From positions 1 to 58,687 of the forward strand of contig CBDCWT010000064.1 in assembly GCA_965223305.1 (NCBI GenBank): a stretch of DNA of 58,687 bases, read 5' to 3'. The stretch comes from CBDCWT01 sp965223305 (GTDB lineage Bacteria; Planctomycetota; Planctomycetia; Pirellulales; Pirellulaceae). The position numbers and the translations under genes were made by a program. The notes beneath the pieces are model-generated. The model had not been told where the DNA came from. It saw only the letters and a program-made list of their open reading frames with translations, and ran no database searches. Positions 51,044 to 58,687 of this stretch are shown one piece after another. Within the stretch, counting starts at the first letter, position 1. Each line of letters starts with the position of its first letter.

Positions 51044-53842
51044 ATGCTCGCCAGATCGCTATTCGTGCTCGCCTTGGTTTTCTGTTTGGGTTCGCAACCG
51101 GCCTCAGCCCAAAGACCTGGCCAAAAACCTCCGACTGGAAAGCCGGCGAATAAGCAACCGAACAAGAAGGACGGCCAAGCTAAACCTGGTGAAAAGAAAG
51201 AAGGTGCTGACAAGAAAGAGGCCGTCGAATCGGTGAAGCGGCCAGAGAAGCCGCCCCGCCCACCCGATCCCCGCGAGTTCGAGGCGAAACCCGACGAAAG
51301 GGGTTTGGTCAACTTCAACTTCTACGGCCAGTCTTGGCCGGACCTAGTCCAGTGGCTGGCCAAGATCAGCAACTACAGCTTGGACTGGCAGGAACTTCCC
51401 AAAGACTACGTCAACATCACAACTTCACGGCCGTACACCGTGCCTGAAATCCACGACCTGTTCAACCGGCTGTTGCTGGAACGCGGATTTACCATGGTCA
51501 AAAAGGGGCGGATCCTGGCTGTAAACCGCATCGAAAAAATCGACCCCAGTTTGCTGGTCCGCGTCGATGACGAATCGGAATTGCTCGACCTGCCCGCTCA
51601 CGAGTTGGTCAAGATCACGTTCCATCTTCCGGAGAAGCTCAAGGCGGACCAAGTGGCGGCCGACATCAAGTTTCTCTTGAGCCCGCACGCCAAAGTGCAC
51701 CCTTTGGTGACCACCAATCGCCTACTGGTGATCGACGCGGTGATCAACCTGCGCGAAGCAAGCCAGCTGATCAACGCCGAGCATCTTGCCGCGGCAAGCC
51801 ACCTAGTGCCGACCGAATTCAAAGTACATTTCGCGCGGGCGGACCGGGTGGCCGATCAGGTGATGATTCTGCTGGGCCTAGATCCCAGCACCCGCCGCAC
51901 CCCGCAAGAGCTCCAGGTCGAGACCCAGCGGCTGCAGCTCTTCCGGCAGATGCAGCAGAAGGGCAAGGATATCAGCAAGTACTTGCGCAAGGGCGACGGT
52001 CCTCAAGTCCATCTTGCGGTGAACCACCGCAACAATTCGATTCTGGCCAACGCTCCGCCCGCAGAGTTGAAGATCATCAAGAGGGCGATCGAGCAGTTGG
52101 ACGTCCCCACGGGTGGTTTGGCGGCTGGGGCAACATCGGCTTCCCCGGCGATGTCGATGGGTATGAAGATGGAGAAGTACAAGCTCGTGGCGATCAGCCC
52201 GGAGGCCATCGTGACGGCGTTGGAAGAGATCGGCGATCTGGATCCCCGCACCCGTTTTCGAACGGACGTGAATGCCAGAGTCGTGTTCGCCCATGCCACG
52301 GAGGCGGATCATCTGAAAATCAAGTCGATGATTGACAACCTGGACGGGACCGGCCGACAGCTCGAAGTGGTCTGGCTGAGGCGGCTCCCCGCTGAGTCCG
52401 TGGCGGCAACACTGCACAAGCTGATGGTGGGCGAGAAGGAGGAAGACGACAACAACCGCAGAGGCTACTACTACTTTGGTTATTCGCGGCGAAACCAGAA
52501 CGAGGTTCCCAAAGGTGAATTCCGGGTGGATGCGGACGTTGAAAGAAATCGCCTTTTGCTGTGGGCGAACGATGCCGAGATGGTGGAAGTGCGCAGATTC
52601 TTGGAGAAACTGGGCGAGATCCCGGGCCGGTCGGGTAACCCGCACACGGTCCGCTATATCGAACCACGCACCCAGGAGGCAACGGTTCGGCTGCTGGAGC
52701 AGCTCCAGAAACACTGGAAGGGGCGCAACCAGCTGCTGATCGAGACCCCCGAACCTGAAGCCGAGGAACCCACGAAGACTGTCATACCGCCAGCAGAAGC
52801 CAGCCTGCAAGTTGAGTCGCCTTACCGGTTCGCAGCGCAGATAACGACCGACAAGGTTGAAAACTCCGGGAGCGGCAGCGGGCGGCAGCGGGCAATGAAT
52901 CAAGGCCCACCGCCGATAACGATCACCGTCGATAGAGAAGGCCGCATCACACTGAGCTCGAATGACACCGTGGCGCTGGACGAGCTCGAAGACCTGATGA
53001 ACAGCCTCACACCGCCAGCTCCGAATTACGAGGTCTTCTACCTGAAGTACGCTTTCGCCTCGATGGTCACACTCAACCTCGAGGAGTACTTCGAAGAGGA
53101 GGAGACCTTCGACACCCAAGACAACTGGATGCGTGCCTGGTATGGGTTTGACTTCGAGTCCAGTAAGGAGTCAGGAACGGGGTTGAGTGCGCGAAAGCAA
53201 CTTCGTTTTATTTACGACTTCGACACAAATTCCATCCTCGTCTCCAACGCCAGCCCATCCCAACTGGAAACCGTCAGGTCACTGATCGATATTTATGACA
53301 AGCCGCCTTCTGAAGAGTCAATCAGCGCCCGGAGTTTCCAAATCTTCAAACTTGAGTTCTCGCAGGCGGATGCCGTGGCGAAGACGATCAAAGAAGTGTA
53401 CCGCGATCTGTTGAGCTCCAAGGACAAGGATTTTCAAAACAAAGGCGAGCAAAAGCAAACCAGCCAAACGACGAACTATTATCGAATCTCCGGGTCCACC
53501 GACGACAACAGCAAAAAGACCAAGGTCAAGGCCTCGTTCGAGGGCGCGTTGTCGGTTGGTGTCGACCCCGTCTCGAACACCGTCATCGTCTCAGCTCAGG
53601 AAGAGTGGATGCCTAGCATCGCGAGGATGATCGAATACCTTGACGAGAATGCACGGCCCGACAGGACGGTCGCCGTCCAGCGCGTGGCAACGTCCACCAG
53701 TGCCAGCTCGTTGCAGGAAACGCTGGCCAAGTTGTTTACCGAGCCTGAGGTAAGCAAAACGCAAGATCCGAACCAAAAGAAGAACGGCCAGCAGCAGCAA
53801 GGTCAGGCGAATCGGCAGCAGGGCAAGAACGGCCAGAACTAA
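51044..53842 (+). CDS. Secreted protein with repeated secretin N-domains, no secretin barrel
   Basis: A 932-aa protein with a signal peptide (LFVLALVFCLGSQPASA), then a 50-residue low-complexity K/P/G/E linker. From ~85 it contains repeated N1/N2/N3-like ring domains of the secretin/GspD class: FYGQSWPDLVQWLAKISNYS, ELVKITFHLPEKLKADQVAA, QVHLAVNHRNNSILANAPPA, YKLVAISPEAIVTALEEIGD, EVVWLRRLPAESVAATLHKL, PNYEVFYLKYAFASMVTLNL, RSFQIFKLEFSQADAVAKTI and VSNTVIVSAQEEWMP. The beta-barrel secretin domain is absent; the C-terminus is Q/N-rich. It could be a periplasmic scaffold of a planctomycete secretion or pilus apparatus. No T2SS gene is adjacent. Confidence 0.85.
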   Translation: MLARSLFVLALVFCLGSQPASAQRPGQKPPTGKPANKQPNKKDGQAKPGEKKEGADKKEAVESVKRPEKPPRPPDPREFEAKPDERGLVNFNFYGQSWPDLVQWLAKISNYSLDWQELPKDYVNITTSRPYTVPEIHDLFNRLLLERGFTMVKKGRILAVNRIEKIDPSLLVRVDDESELLDLPAHELVKITFHLPEKLKADQVAADIKFLLSPHAKVHPLVTTNRLLVIDAVINLREASQLINAEHLAAASHLVPTEFKVHFARADRVADQVMILLGLDPSTRRTPQELQVETQRLQLFRQMQQKGKDISKYLRKGDGPQVHLAVNHRNNSILANAPPAELKIIKRAIEQLDVPTGGLAAGATSASPAMSMGMKMEKYKLVAISPEAIVTALEEIGDLDPRTRFRTDVNARVVFAHATEADHLKIKSMIDNLDGTGRQLEVVWLRRLPAESVAATLHKLMVGEKEEDDNNRRGYYYFGYSRRNQNEVPKGEFRVDADVERNRLLLWANDAEMVEVRRFLEKLGEIPGRSGNPHTVRYIEPRTQEATVRLLEQLQKHWKGRNQLLIETPEPEAEEPTKTVIPPAEASLQVESPYRFAAQITTDKVENSGSGSGRQRAMNQGPPPITITVDREGRITLSSNDTVALDELEDLMNSLTPPAPNYEVFYLKYAFASMVTLNLEEYFEEEETFDTQDNWMRAWYGFDFESSKESGTGLSARKQLRFIYDFDTNSILVSNASPSQLETVRSLIDIYDKPPSEESISARSFQIFKLEFSQADAVAKTIKEVYRDLLSSKDKDFQNKGEQKQTSQTTNYYRISGSTDDNSKKTKVKASFEGALSVGVDPVSNTVIVSAQEEWMPSIARMIEYLDENARPDRTVAVQRVATSTSASSLQETLAKLFTEPEVSKTQDPNQKKNGQQQQGQANRQQGKNGQN

Positions 53843-53951
53843 CTGCCTGTTGAAAAACACCATCTTGGCGTTTTCAGCCTCGCCAAGCTCAGAACAGAGT
53901 TCTTCGCGGCTCACATCCCTGTGATGCGGCAGCCCGTTGAGAAGCTGCTAA

Positions 53952-54125
53952 CCCGAATTATTCCTGAGCGATCTGCTGTGAGGTCGTAAGTCCATCCGTG
54001 GCTTCGTCATGCTTCACAATTCTCCCTCGACGTATTGCTTCAATACGCCTGCGGAAGAATTGCTCGCCTTCCTTGCCACGAACGTACTTACAACCTCTCG
54101 CCACGATCTTCATGAATAATCCGGG
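53952..54125 (+). mobile_element. MITE copy 3 (174 bp), CTAA target duplication
   Basis: Same orientation as copy 1, flanked by CTAA at 53948-53951 and 54126-54129. The first inverted repeat reads CCCGAATTATTCCTGA (one change), and a stop interrupts the internal frame. It lies between the secretin-N gene and the Rrf2 regulator, about 40 bp upstream of the latter's promoter. Confidence 0.9.
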
Positions 54126-54165
54126 CTAAGGCTGCCAGTCCCGTCGCAGCAACTCCGCGTGAAGC

Positions 54166-54205
54166 TGGACTTGCGCCATCAATTCAGGTATAAGAAGTAC
54201 TTCTT
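54166..54205 (+). promoter_or_regulatory. Promoter and palindromic operator candidate for the Rrf2 regulator
   Basis: TGGACT (54166-54171) and TATAAG (54189-54194) are spaced by 17 bp, a good -35/-10 pair. The perfect 14-bp palindrome AAGAAGTACTTCTT spans 54192-54205, overlapping the -10 and expected start site, 36 bp before ATG 54242. The placement suits autorepression by the Rrf2 protein, though its sequence is not a match to the gamma-proteobacterial NsrR box. Confidence 0.6.
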
Positions 54206-54241
54206 TTGCTGCTTTACTGGATTGGTTGCTCGAGGTCCGTT

Positions 54242-54670
54242 ATGCGGTTGGCCCTTCAGACCGACATCGCCCTGAGAACGCTGATGTTCTTGGCATGTCG
54301 CCGCGAGCGGGCAACGGTCGCGGATGTGGCCGGTTTCTTCGATATCTCAACGGCGCATGTCGCCAAGGTCGTCAACCAGCTGGCGCGGTTTGGATTCGTT
54401 CGCAGCATTCGCGGCGTGGGTGGTGGCATCGAGATCGCTCGGCCGGCCAGCGAGATCACGGTTGCCGAAGTGATCACGTCGTTCGAGGGGTCCATGCACC
54501 TGCTGGACTGCGTCGCCACCGACGGAATTTGCGTCATCGAATCTTTTTGCAAGCTGAAGGGCGTGTTGGCTGAAGCCGAGCGAGTGCAACTGGAGTATTT
54601 GAGTGCCGTGACACTGCAGGAGGTGCTGCCAACGGCCCGACAACTTTCCCAGGTCAGCGACGGCAACTGA
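54242..54670 (+). CDS. Rrf2-family (NsrR/IscR-like) Fe-S transcriptional regulator
   Basis: A 142-aa protein from ATG 54242 (GAGG nearby; an earlier ATG at 54206 would overlap the operator candidate). The winged helix lies in LQTDIALRTLMFLACRRE through DISTAHVAKVVNQLARFGFV and VGGGIEIARPASEITVAEVI. Three cysteines, LLDCVATDGICVIESFCKL (C-X6-C-X5-C), sit where NsrR and IscR bind their Fe-S cluster. The protein likely senses NO, redox or iron status. The DUF3365-type c-haem gene follows 53 bp later and is its natural target. Autoregulation through 54192-54205 is inference. Confidence 0.9.
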   Translation: MRLALQTDIALRTLMFLACRRERATVADVAGFFDISTAHVAKVVNQLARFGFVRSIRGVGGGIEIARPASEITVAEVITSFEGSMHLLDCVATDGICVIESFCKLKGVLAEAERVQLEYLSAVTLQEVLPTARQLSQVSDGN

Positions 54671-54723
54671 CTGGTGCAGGGTCAGTCCTAATATCTTGAA
54701 TTTCACTTATGAAAGGACCGGTC

Positions 54724-55251
54724 ATGAAGAAGACGCAGCGGACAGTGTTGGCGATCTTGGGGATTTCGTTGATCGCCTGCCTAACCGGGTTAACAACGCG
54801 AGCTGATCATCACAAGTCTGACCCTGCAATTGAACGTGCTCGCAAGACAGTGAAGATGCTGGACGACGTTTACAAGACGGCCGTCGTGCTGATCACCGAC
54901 AAGTACGTTCATGACGAGGATGACTTTCCAGCTGGCAGCGCAGCCATCGCTCTGTTCGATGCGATCAACAAGAAGGGTTGGCACGAAGTAAGGCTACTGG
55001 ATGCCACTGGTGAACCCTATGATGACGACAATGTGGCGCGAGACGCCTTTGACAAAAAGGCCATCAAGCAGCTGAAAGCGGGTAAGGCATTCGTTGACGA
55101 AGTGGAGACCAAGGATGGTAAGCGGTTCTTGCGCGCGGCGACTCCGATTCCGGTGGTGATGAAGAAGTGTGTGATGTGCCACGCTCATTATGCGGAGGCA
55201 AAGGAAGGCGAACCGATTGGGCTGCTGAGCTACACGATTCCCATCGAATAG
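54724..55251 (+). CDS. Periplasmic c-type haem protein, DUF3365/Tll0287-like
   Basis: A 175-aa protein from ATG 54724 (AAAGGA at proper distance; the in-frame ATG 54709 is upstream of that site). The signal peptide is TVLAILGISLIACLTG. The mature region is helical (ARKTVKMLDDVYKTAVVLIT) and the C-terminus has KKCVMCHAHYAEAK with a CxxCH haem motif and GLLSYTIPIE, as in the DUF3365 haem-sensor fold. Such domains bind haem c and act as NO, CO or redox sensors or electron carriers. Its position directly after an Rrf2-type regulator suggests a gas- or redox-responsive pair. No kinase or cyclase domain is attached. Confidence 0.85.
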   Translation: MKKTQRTVLAILGISLIACLTGLTTRADHHKSDPAIERARKTVKMLDDVYKTAVVLITDKYVHDEDDFPAGSAAIALFDAINKKGWHEVRLLDATGEPYDDDNVARDAFDKKAIKQLKAGKAFVDEVETKDGKRFLRAATPIPVVMKKCVMCHAHYAEAKEGEPIGLLSYTIPIE

Positions 55252-55489
55252 CCTGTGCGCCCGGCTGGCGCGACCTCCCGACCCATGACGACTGGCGATC
55301 TCCGCTGCTGATCCTACGTCGGGATCGCCGCTGGCAACAAGAAAAACACTTCATTCTTGGCAGCACAGAGCGCGGGCGATAAGTCCGCGGCGTTCGTCGA
55401 CGATCGGTAATCGGACGTGGTATGCTGGGTGCGCCAGCCCCGTGACCACTTTCAGCCGATGTAGGGGCGATGACCCCAGGAGGTAGGCG

Positions 55490-57235
55490 ATGCCGAGAAT
55501 TGCCGCCGTTTGCTGCGCCATATTGACCCTGTTCTCCCCAGTCGTGCTTCCGGCGTGCACCACGATTCTTGTGGGGAAGAAGGCCACTTCCGACGAATCC
55601 GTTCTGATGGCAACGTCCTGTGACGGCGACATCATGGGCCTTGTCTACGTCGTGCCTGCCAAAGAATACCCAGCCGGAACGACGGTACCCATGTTCTATG
55701 ACTTCCCTGCGCCTGCCACGTGGGAGGAACACGTCGCGCAGACGAGGCAGGGCTATACGTTGGTCGGTCAACTTCCGATCGACGCCACCTATCGCTGCGT
55801 GCTCGCGGCTGGTCACTTGGCCGACAGTGTCACGGGGGGCATCAATGAGCATGGCGTGAGCATGGGAATTGAATATATGGGGATGCGGTCCGAGTTGGTC
55901 AACGAGCGCGGTCGCGTCAGCACGTGCAGCAATCACTGGACCACCTCTTTGATCGCCAACGGGCTGATGCGCGCCAAGACCGCCCGCGAGGCGATACGAC
56001 TGATGGGTGATATGGTCGAGAAGTACGGTTTCACCTACTACTGGGCGCCGGCCGCCGGCTGCGCGATTCCGGTTGTCGACAAGAATGAAGCCTGGATCAT
56101 GGAGATCTTCGGCCCCGGCCACCAGTGGACCCCCGAGTCAGGCAAACCCGGGGCGGTGTGGTGCGCGCAGCGAGTGCCGGATGGCCAAGTCAGCTGCAGC
56201 GCCAACCGCAGCCGTATCGGAAGTGTCGATCTGGCTAACTCCGACGAGTTTCTGGCTTCACCTAATGTTCTGACGCTCGCCGAGGAGTTAGGTCTTTGGA
56301 GTCCGGGCACACCGTTTGTCTGGTACGACGTGTACGGTGTGCCGGGCAACCGGGAGAATTCCTTGCGCGAGTGGCGTGCCCTCAGCGCGGTGGCGCCTTC
56401 CCAAGGACTGCAGTTCACCGATGACCCCGCGCAAGACAGGTACCCGTTTGCCGTCACGCCTGATATGAAGGCCGACGTGCCGTTGTTGGCAAAAGTTATG
56501 CGCGATTCCTATCAGGGAACGGAGTTTGACATCACCGAACGCAATGCCTTCCAGGTAGGCGGTCAAAAGAGCCCACTAGCTCGCCCGTTCGGCGAACCGG
56601 AGCTGTTCGAGCTGCTGGACTTGCAACCAGAGCGATGCATCGGTTCGGAAACAAGCGGCTACGTCTATATCTCTCAGATTCGCGACTGCCTGCCGCCGCC
56701 AGTGGCAGGTTGCATGTGGTTTACGTTAGGCCCCTGCTTTACGAGTTGTTTCTCGCCGATCTACGCAGGCACTAATAGCATCACGGATGCTTGGAGCCGC
56801 AGTCCGAGCTTCGCACGGATTGACCGCACGCAGATCCAGTGGAAGTTTCAACTGGTGGAAGACCTGGCGGGGCTAAGATACCAAGACGCGATCGAGGACA
56901 TTAGAAGTGTTTACGAACCTGCGGAGCGACAGCTCTTGGACGCGCAACCCGTGTTTGAGACGATCGCCAGCGAGATCTACGAAGAGTGCGGCGTGAAGTG
57001 TGCCGAGCAGTTTGTAACTGAGTACACAAACGCTTGCTTGGAGAGCGTCGACCAGGCCTACGGCGAGTTAGTCGACCAGCTGATGTTCAAGTATTTGTAT
57101 AGTTACTCGGCTTCCGCCGAGCAGAAACCGGTCCGCGTAGCGATTCCGAGGATTCCCGATCGACCGGAGCGCCCCACGAGTGCTGGTCTCCAAACGACCG
57201 ATCGCGATTCTGAGACATCAGCCGCCGGGCATTAG
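55490..57235 (+). CDS. Secreted C69-family dipeptidase (N-terminal nucleophile)
   Basis: A 581-aa protein with a strong AGGAGG-type ribosome-binding site before ATG 55490. The signal peptide ends with LPA-C at A22/C23, so cleavage exposes Cys23 as the N-terminal nucleophile, in line with C69 (PepD-like) chemistry: CTTILVGKKATSDESVLM. Family motifs follow: GINEHGVSMGIEYMGMRSEL, SNHWTTSLIANGLMRAKTAR, EAWIMEIFGPGHQW and AQRVPDGQVSCSANRSRIG. The last codons (SAAGH) and the TAG stop lie inside a 64-bp palindromic repeat. Function is dipeptide or small-peptide hydrolysis in the periplasm. It is separated from the DUF3365 gene by 238 bp, probably a separate unit. Confidence 0.92.
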   Translation: MPRIAAVCCAILTLFSPVVLPACTTILVGKKATSDESVLMATSCDGDIMGLVYVVPAKEYPAGTTVPMFYDFPAPATWEEHVAQTRQGYTLVGQLPIDATYRCVLAAGHLADSVTGGINEHGVSMGIEYMGMRSELVNERGRVSTCSNHWTTSLIANGLMRAKTAREAIRLMGDMVEKYGFTYYWAPAAGCAIPVVDKNEAWIMEIFGPGHQWTPESGKPGAVWCAQRVPDGQVSCSANRSRIGSVDLANSDEFLASPNVLTLAEELGLWSPGTPFVWYDVYGVPGNRENSLREWRALSAVAPSQGLQFTDDPAQDRYPFAVTPDMKADVPLLAKVMRDSYQGTEFDITERNAFQVGGQKSPLARPFGEPELFELLDLQPERCIGSETSGYVYISQIRDCLPPPVAGCMWFTLGPCFTSCFSPIYAGTNSITDAWSRSPSFARIDRTQIQWKFQLVEDLAGLRYQDAIEDIRSVYEPAERQLLDAQPVFETIASEIYEECGVKCAEQFVTEYTNACLESVDQAYGELVDQLMFKYLYSYSASAEQKPVRVAIPRIPDRPERPTSAGLQTTDRDSETSAAGH

Positions 57236-57280
57236 CTTGCGGTTTCTGCAAAAACCGGATGCTAACGCATTCCGGCTGAT
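57217..57280. repeat. 64-bp imperfect palindrome overlapping a stop codon
   Basis: ATCAGCCG and CGGCTGAT arms, with CGGTTTCTGCAAAAACCG at the centre. It is the same family as 44736-44798. The C69 gene stop (TAG, 57233-57235) falls inside it. Confidence 0.8.
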
Positions 57281-57305
57281 TTTGTTGATTAATTCGTTGG
57301 TTTAG

Positions 57306-57479
57306 CCCGGATTATTCATGAAGATCGTCGCGAGAGGTTGTAAGTACGTTCGTGGCAAGGAAGGCGAGCAATTCTTCCGCAGGCGTATTGAAGCAATACG
57401 TCGAGGGAGAATTGTGAAGCATGACGAAGCCACGGATGGACTTACGACCTCGCAGCAGATCGCTCATGAATAATTCGGG
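57306..57479 (-). mobile_element. MITE copy 4 (174 bp), TTAG target duplication
   Basis: Inverted relative to copy 1. Flanked by TTAG at 57302-57305 and 57480-57483. The ends CCCGGATTATTCATGA and CCCGAATTATTCATGA (other strand) are intact. It lies between the C69 gene and the Gfo/Idh/MocA gene, 41 bp before the latter. Confidence 0.9.
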
Positions 57480-57520
57480 TTAGGACCTCCAACTTTGCTG
57501 AGAAAGCAACCGAGCCAGCA

Positions 57521-58687
57521 ATGAGCAAGAACAACACCGATCGGAAGGGCGTCAAAACCACCCGACTGACTTCGCGACGACGGCTGTTGGTCGACGCCTC
57601 GCTCGTCGGGGCAGGAGTGTGGTTATCCAACCCTGTTGCTCGGGCCACAACCTCTGCGAATGAGAAACTGAACATTGCCGTTATCGGCGCCGGCGGACGA
57701 GGAGCTGAAAACTTGGCCGAGCTGACCAGTGAGAACATCGTCGCCCTGTGCGATGTCGATCAGCGCCGGGCCGCGGAAACCTACAAGCAGTACCCTCAGG
57801 TCAGGAAGTTTCAAGACTACCGGAAGATGCTGGAGTCGCTCGACAAACAGATCGACGCGGTCGTGATCAGCGCACCGAATCACGTTCACGCTCCCGCTAG
57901 CGCGCAGGCCATGCGGATGGGCAAGCACTGTTACTGCGAAAAGCCCTTAACTCATTCTGTCTACGAAGCACGACGGCTTGCCGAACTTGCCGCCGAGACC
58001 AAGGTGGCGACGCAGATGGGCAACCAAATACACGCCAGCGACAACTTCCGGCGGATCGTCGAGCTGATTCAAGCTGGGGCAATCGGGCCAGTTCGCGACG
58101 TCCGTCTGAGGCTAGCCCGGGGCCGCGGCGGCGATGATCGCCCCCAAGAGCGACCGCCCGTGCCCGCCGAGTTGAATTGGGACCTCTTCCTCGGACCGGC
58201 GGCGGAGCGCCCTTACCACCCCACGTATGTTCCTCACGGCTGGCACTACTGGTGGGATTTCGGCGGGGGATCCCTAGGCAATTTCGGCTGCCACTATATG
58301 GACCTTGCCTTCTGGGCCCTGCAACTCCGCCATCCGGAGTCGGTTGAGGCACTGGGAAGCCGAGCGCACCCGGAGAGCACGCCATCATCGCTTACCGTCC
58401 GCTGGCACTTCGCCGCACGCGGCGATGCGCCTCCTGTCTCGATCACTTGGGACCATGGCCGCCACCGGCCCCCCTTCTGGGCCAAGCACCGCATCCCCAA
58501 CTGGAGCTGGGGCGTCTTTGTGGGTAGCGACGGGATGCTGCTGGCGAACTACGCGCAACACGCGCTCTGGCCCGCGAAGAAGTTTGCCGATTTCCAGCGA
58601 CCCGAGCCGACGATCCCCAAATCGCTAGGCCACCATCGCGAATGGATCGTGGCCTGCAAGACCGGCAGCCGGACAACCTGCAACTTT
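57521..58687 (+). CDS. Gfo/Idh/MocA-family oxidoreductase with Tat leader (3' partial)
   Basis: 389 codons to the window end, without a stop. Tat leader TSRRRLLVDASLVGAGVW, then the Rossmann loop NIAVIGAGGRGAENLAEL (~50). The family motifs ALCDVD, VVISAPNHVHAPAS and YCEKPLTHS (~145, catalytic Lys) follow, then QMGNQIHASDNFRRIVEL. The C-terminal domain includes GWHYWWDFGGGSLGNFGCHY. It belongs to the planctomycete Tat-exported Gfo/Idh/MocA group, believed to oxidise sugars in the periplasm, sometimes to 3-keto sugars that DUF1080 proteins act on. ATG 57521 has only a weak ribosome-binding site (GAGAAAG). Confidence 0.93.
   Translation, partial: MSKNNTDRKGVKTTRLTSRRRLLVDASLVGAGVWLSNPVARATTSANEKLNIAVIGAGGRGAENLAELTSENIVALCDVDQRRAAETYKQYPQVRKFQDYRKMLESLDKQIDAVVISAPNHVHAPASAQAMRMGKHCYCEKPLTHSVYEARRLAELAAETKVATQMGNQIHASDNFRRIVELIQAGAIGPVRDVRLRLARGRGGDDRPQERPPVPAELNWDLFLGPAAERPYHPTYVPHGWHYWWDFGGGSLGNFGCHYMDLAFWALQLRHPESVEALGSRAHPESTPSSLTVRWHFAARGDAPPVSITWDHGRHRPPFWAKHRIPNWSWGVFVGSDGMLLANYAQHALWPAKKFADFQRPEPTIPKSLGHHREWIVACKTGSRTTCNF

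Noticed and set aside
51878..53119. Minus-strand frame of 413 codons opposite the secretin-N gene
   Set aside because: The plus strand is a full-length gene with signal peptide and domain repeats; the minus frame has no motif or start signal.

Overview
The window reads as a chromosomal segment from a planctomycete, probably of the Pirellulales type. The evidence is the density of lineage-typical families: two very large PVC-type membrane-bound dehydrogenase/cytochrome c proteins, two DUF1080 (3-keto-disaccharide hydrolase type) proteins, a DUF1501 protein, a sulfatase, a VCBS/FG-GAP protein, an NHL-propeller protein, a Gfo/Idh/MocA oxidoreductase with a twin-arginine leader, plus high GC and many GC-rich intergenic hairpin repeats. 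The taxon is inferred from gene content; no rRNA or tRNA gene was found.

Layout. 1-4430: sucrose-phosphate synthase/phosphatase (5' end cut by the window) and sucrose synthase, 5 bp apart. 4698-9905: beta-helix protein, a frameshifted NHL-propeller gene on the minus strand, a small HEFAH putative metallopeptidase, an iron-type alcohol dehydrogenase and a membrane protein. 9950-16351: ATP-dependent PEP carboxykinase, a frameshifted DUF1501 gene, a DUF1080 protein and a DapA-like aldolase, separated by repeats. 16352-20134 (minus): a secreted protein and a sulfatase in probable operon. 20385-24785: a Uma2 protein, an uncharacterised protein, then a tightly coupled HAD / unknown / PfkB-kinase trio with two ATGA overlaps. 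25040-31076: SGNH + PVC-dehydrogenase fusion followed by an NfeD/ClpP-class membrane protease. 31084-33800: a VCBS gene with three frameshifts, then 1.5 kb of repeats. 33800-37533 (minus): a heterodimeric ABC exporter with one degenerate ATP site. 37894-46447: a polytopic membrane protein diverging from an SGNH hydrolase, a PmoA-like/PVC-dehydrogenase fusion, DUF1080, and a PLP decarboxylase. 46449-48693: a Y1 (HUH) transposase embedded in 107-bp tandem repeats. 48698-58687: molybdopterin oxidoreductase (minus), a secretin-N-domain protein without a secretin barrel, an Rrf2 regulator with a palindromic operator candidate next to a c-haem DUF3365-type protein, a C69 dipeptidase, and a Gfo/Idh/MocA oxidoreductase cut by the window end.

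Functionally much of the window fits a particle- or polysaccharide-degrading lifestyle (sulfatase, DUF1080, sugar-type dehydrogenases, SGNH esterases), with sucrose as a likely compatible solute or carbon reserve. A second theme is repeats: a 174-bp MITE in four copies with 4-bp YTAR target duplications, several hairpin families that assemble into composite blocks, 40-, 48- and 107-bp tandem arrays, and repeats that supply the stop codons of two genes. Three genes (NHL, DUF1501, VCBS) carry single-base frameshifts in short C/G runs, which could be gene decay or assembly error.

Best candidates for something undescribed are the coupled HAD/unknown/PfkB operon (21782-24785), the transposase-plus-107-bp-array locus (46449-48693), the MITE family, and the Rrf2/haem-sensor pair (54166-55251). 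All family assignments come from reading the sequence without database searches.
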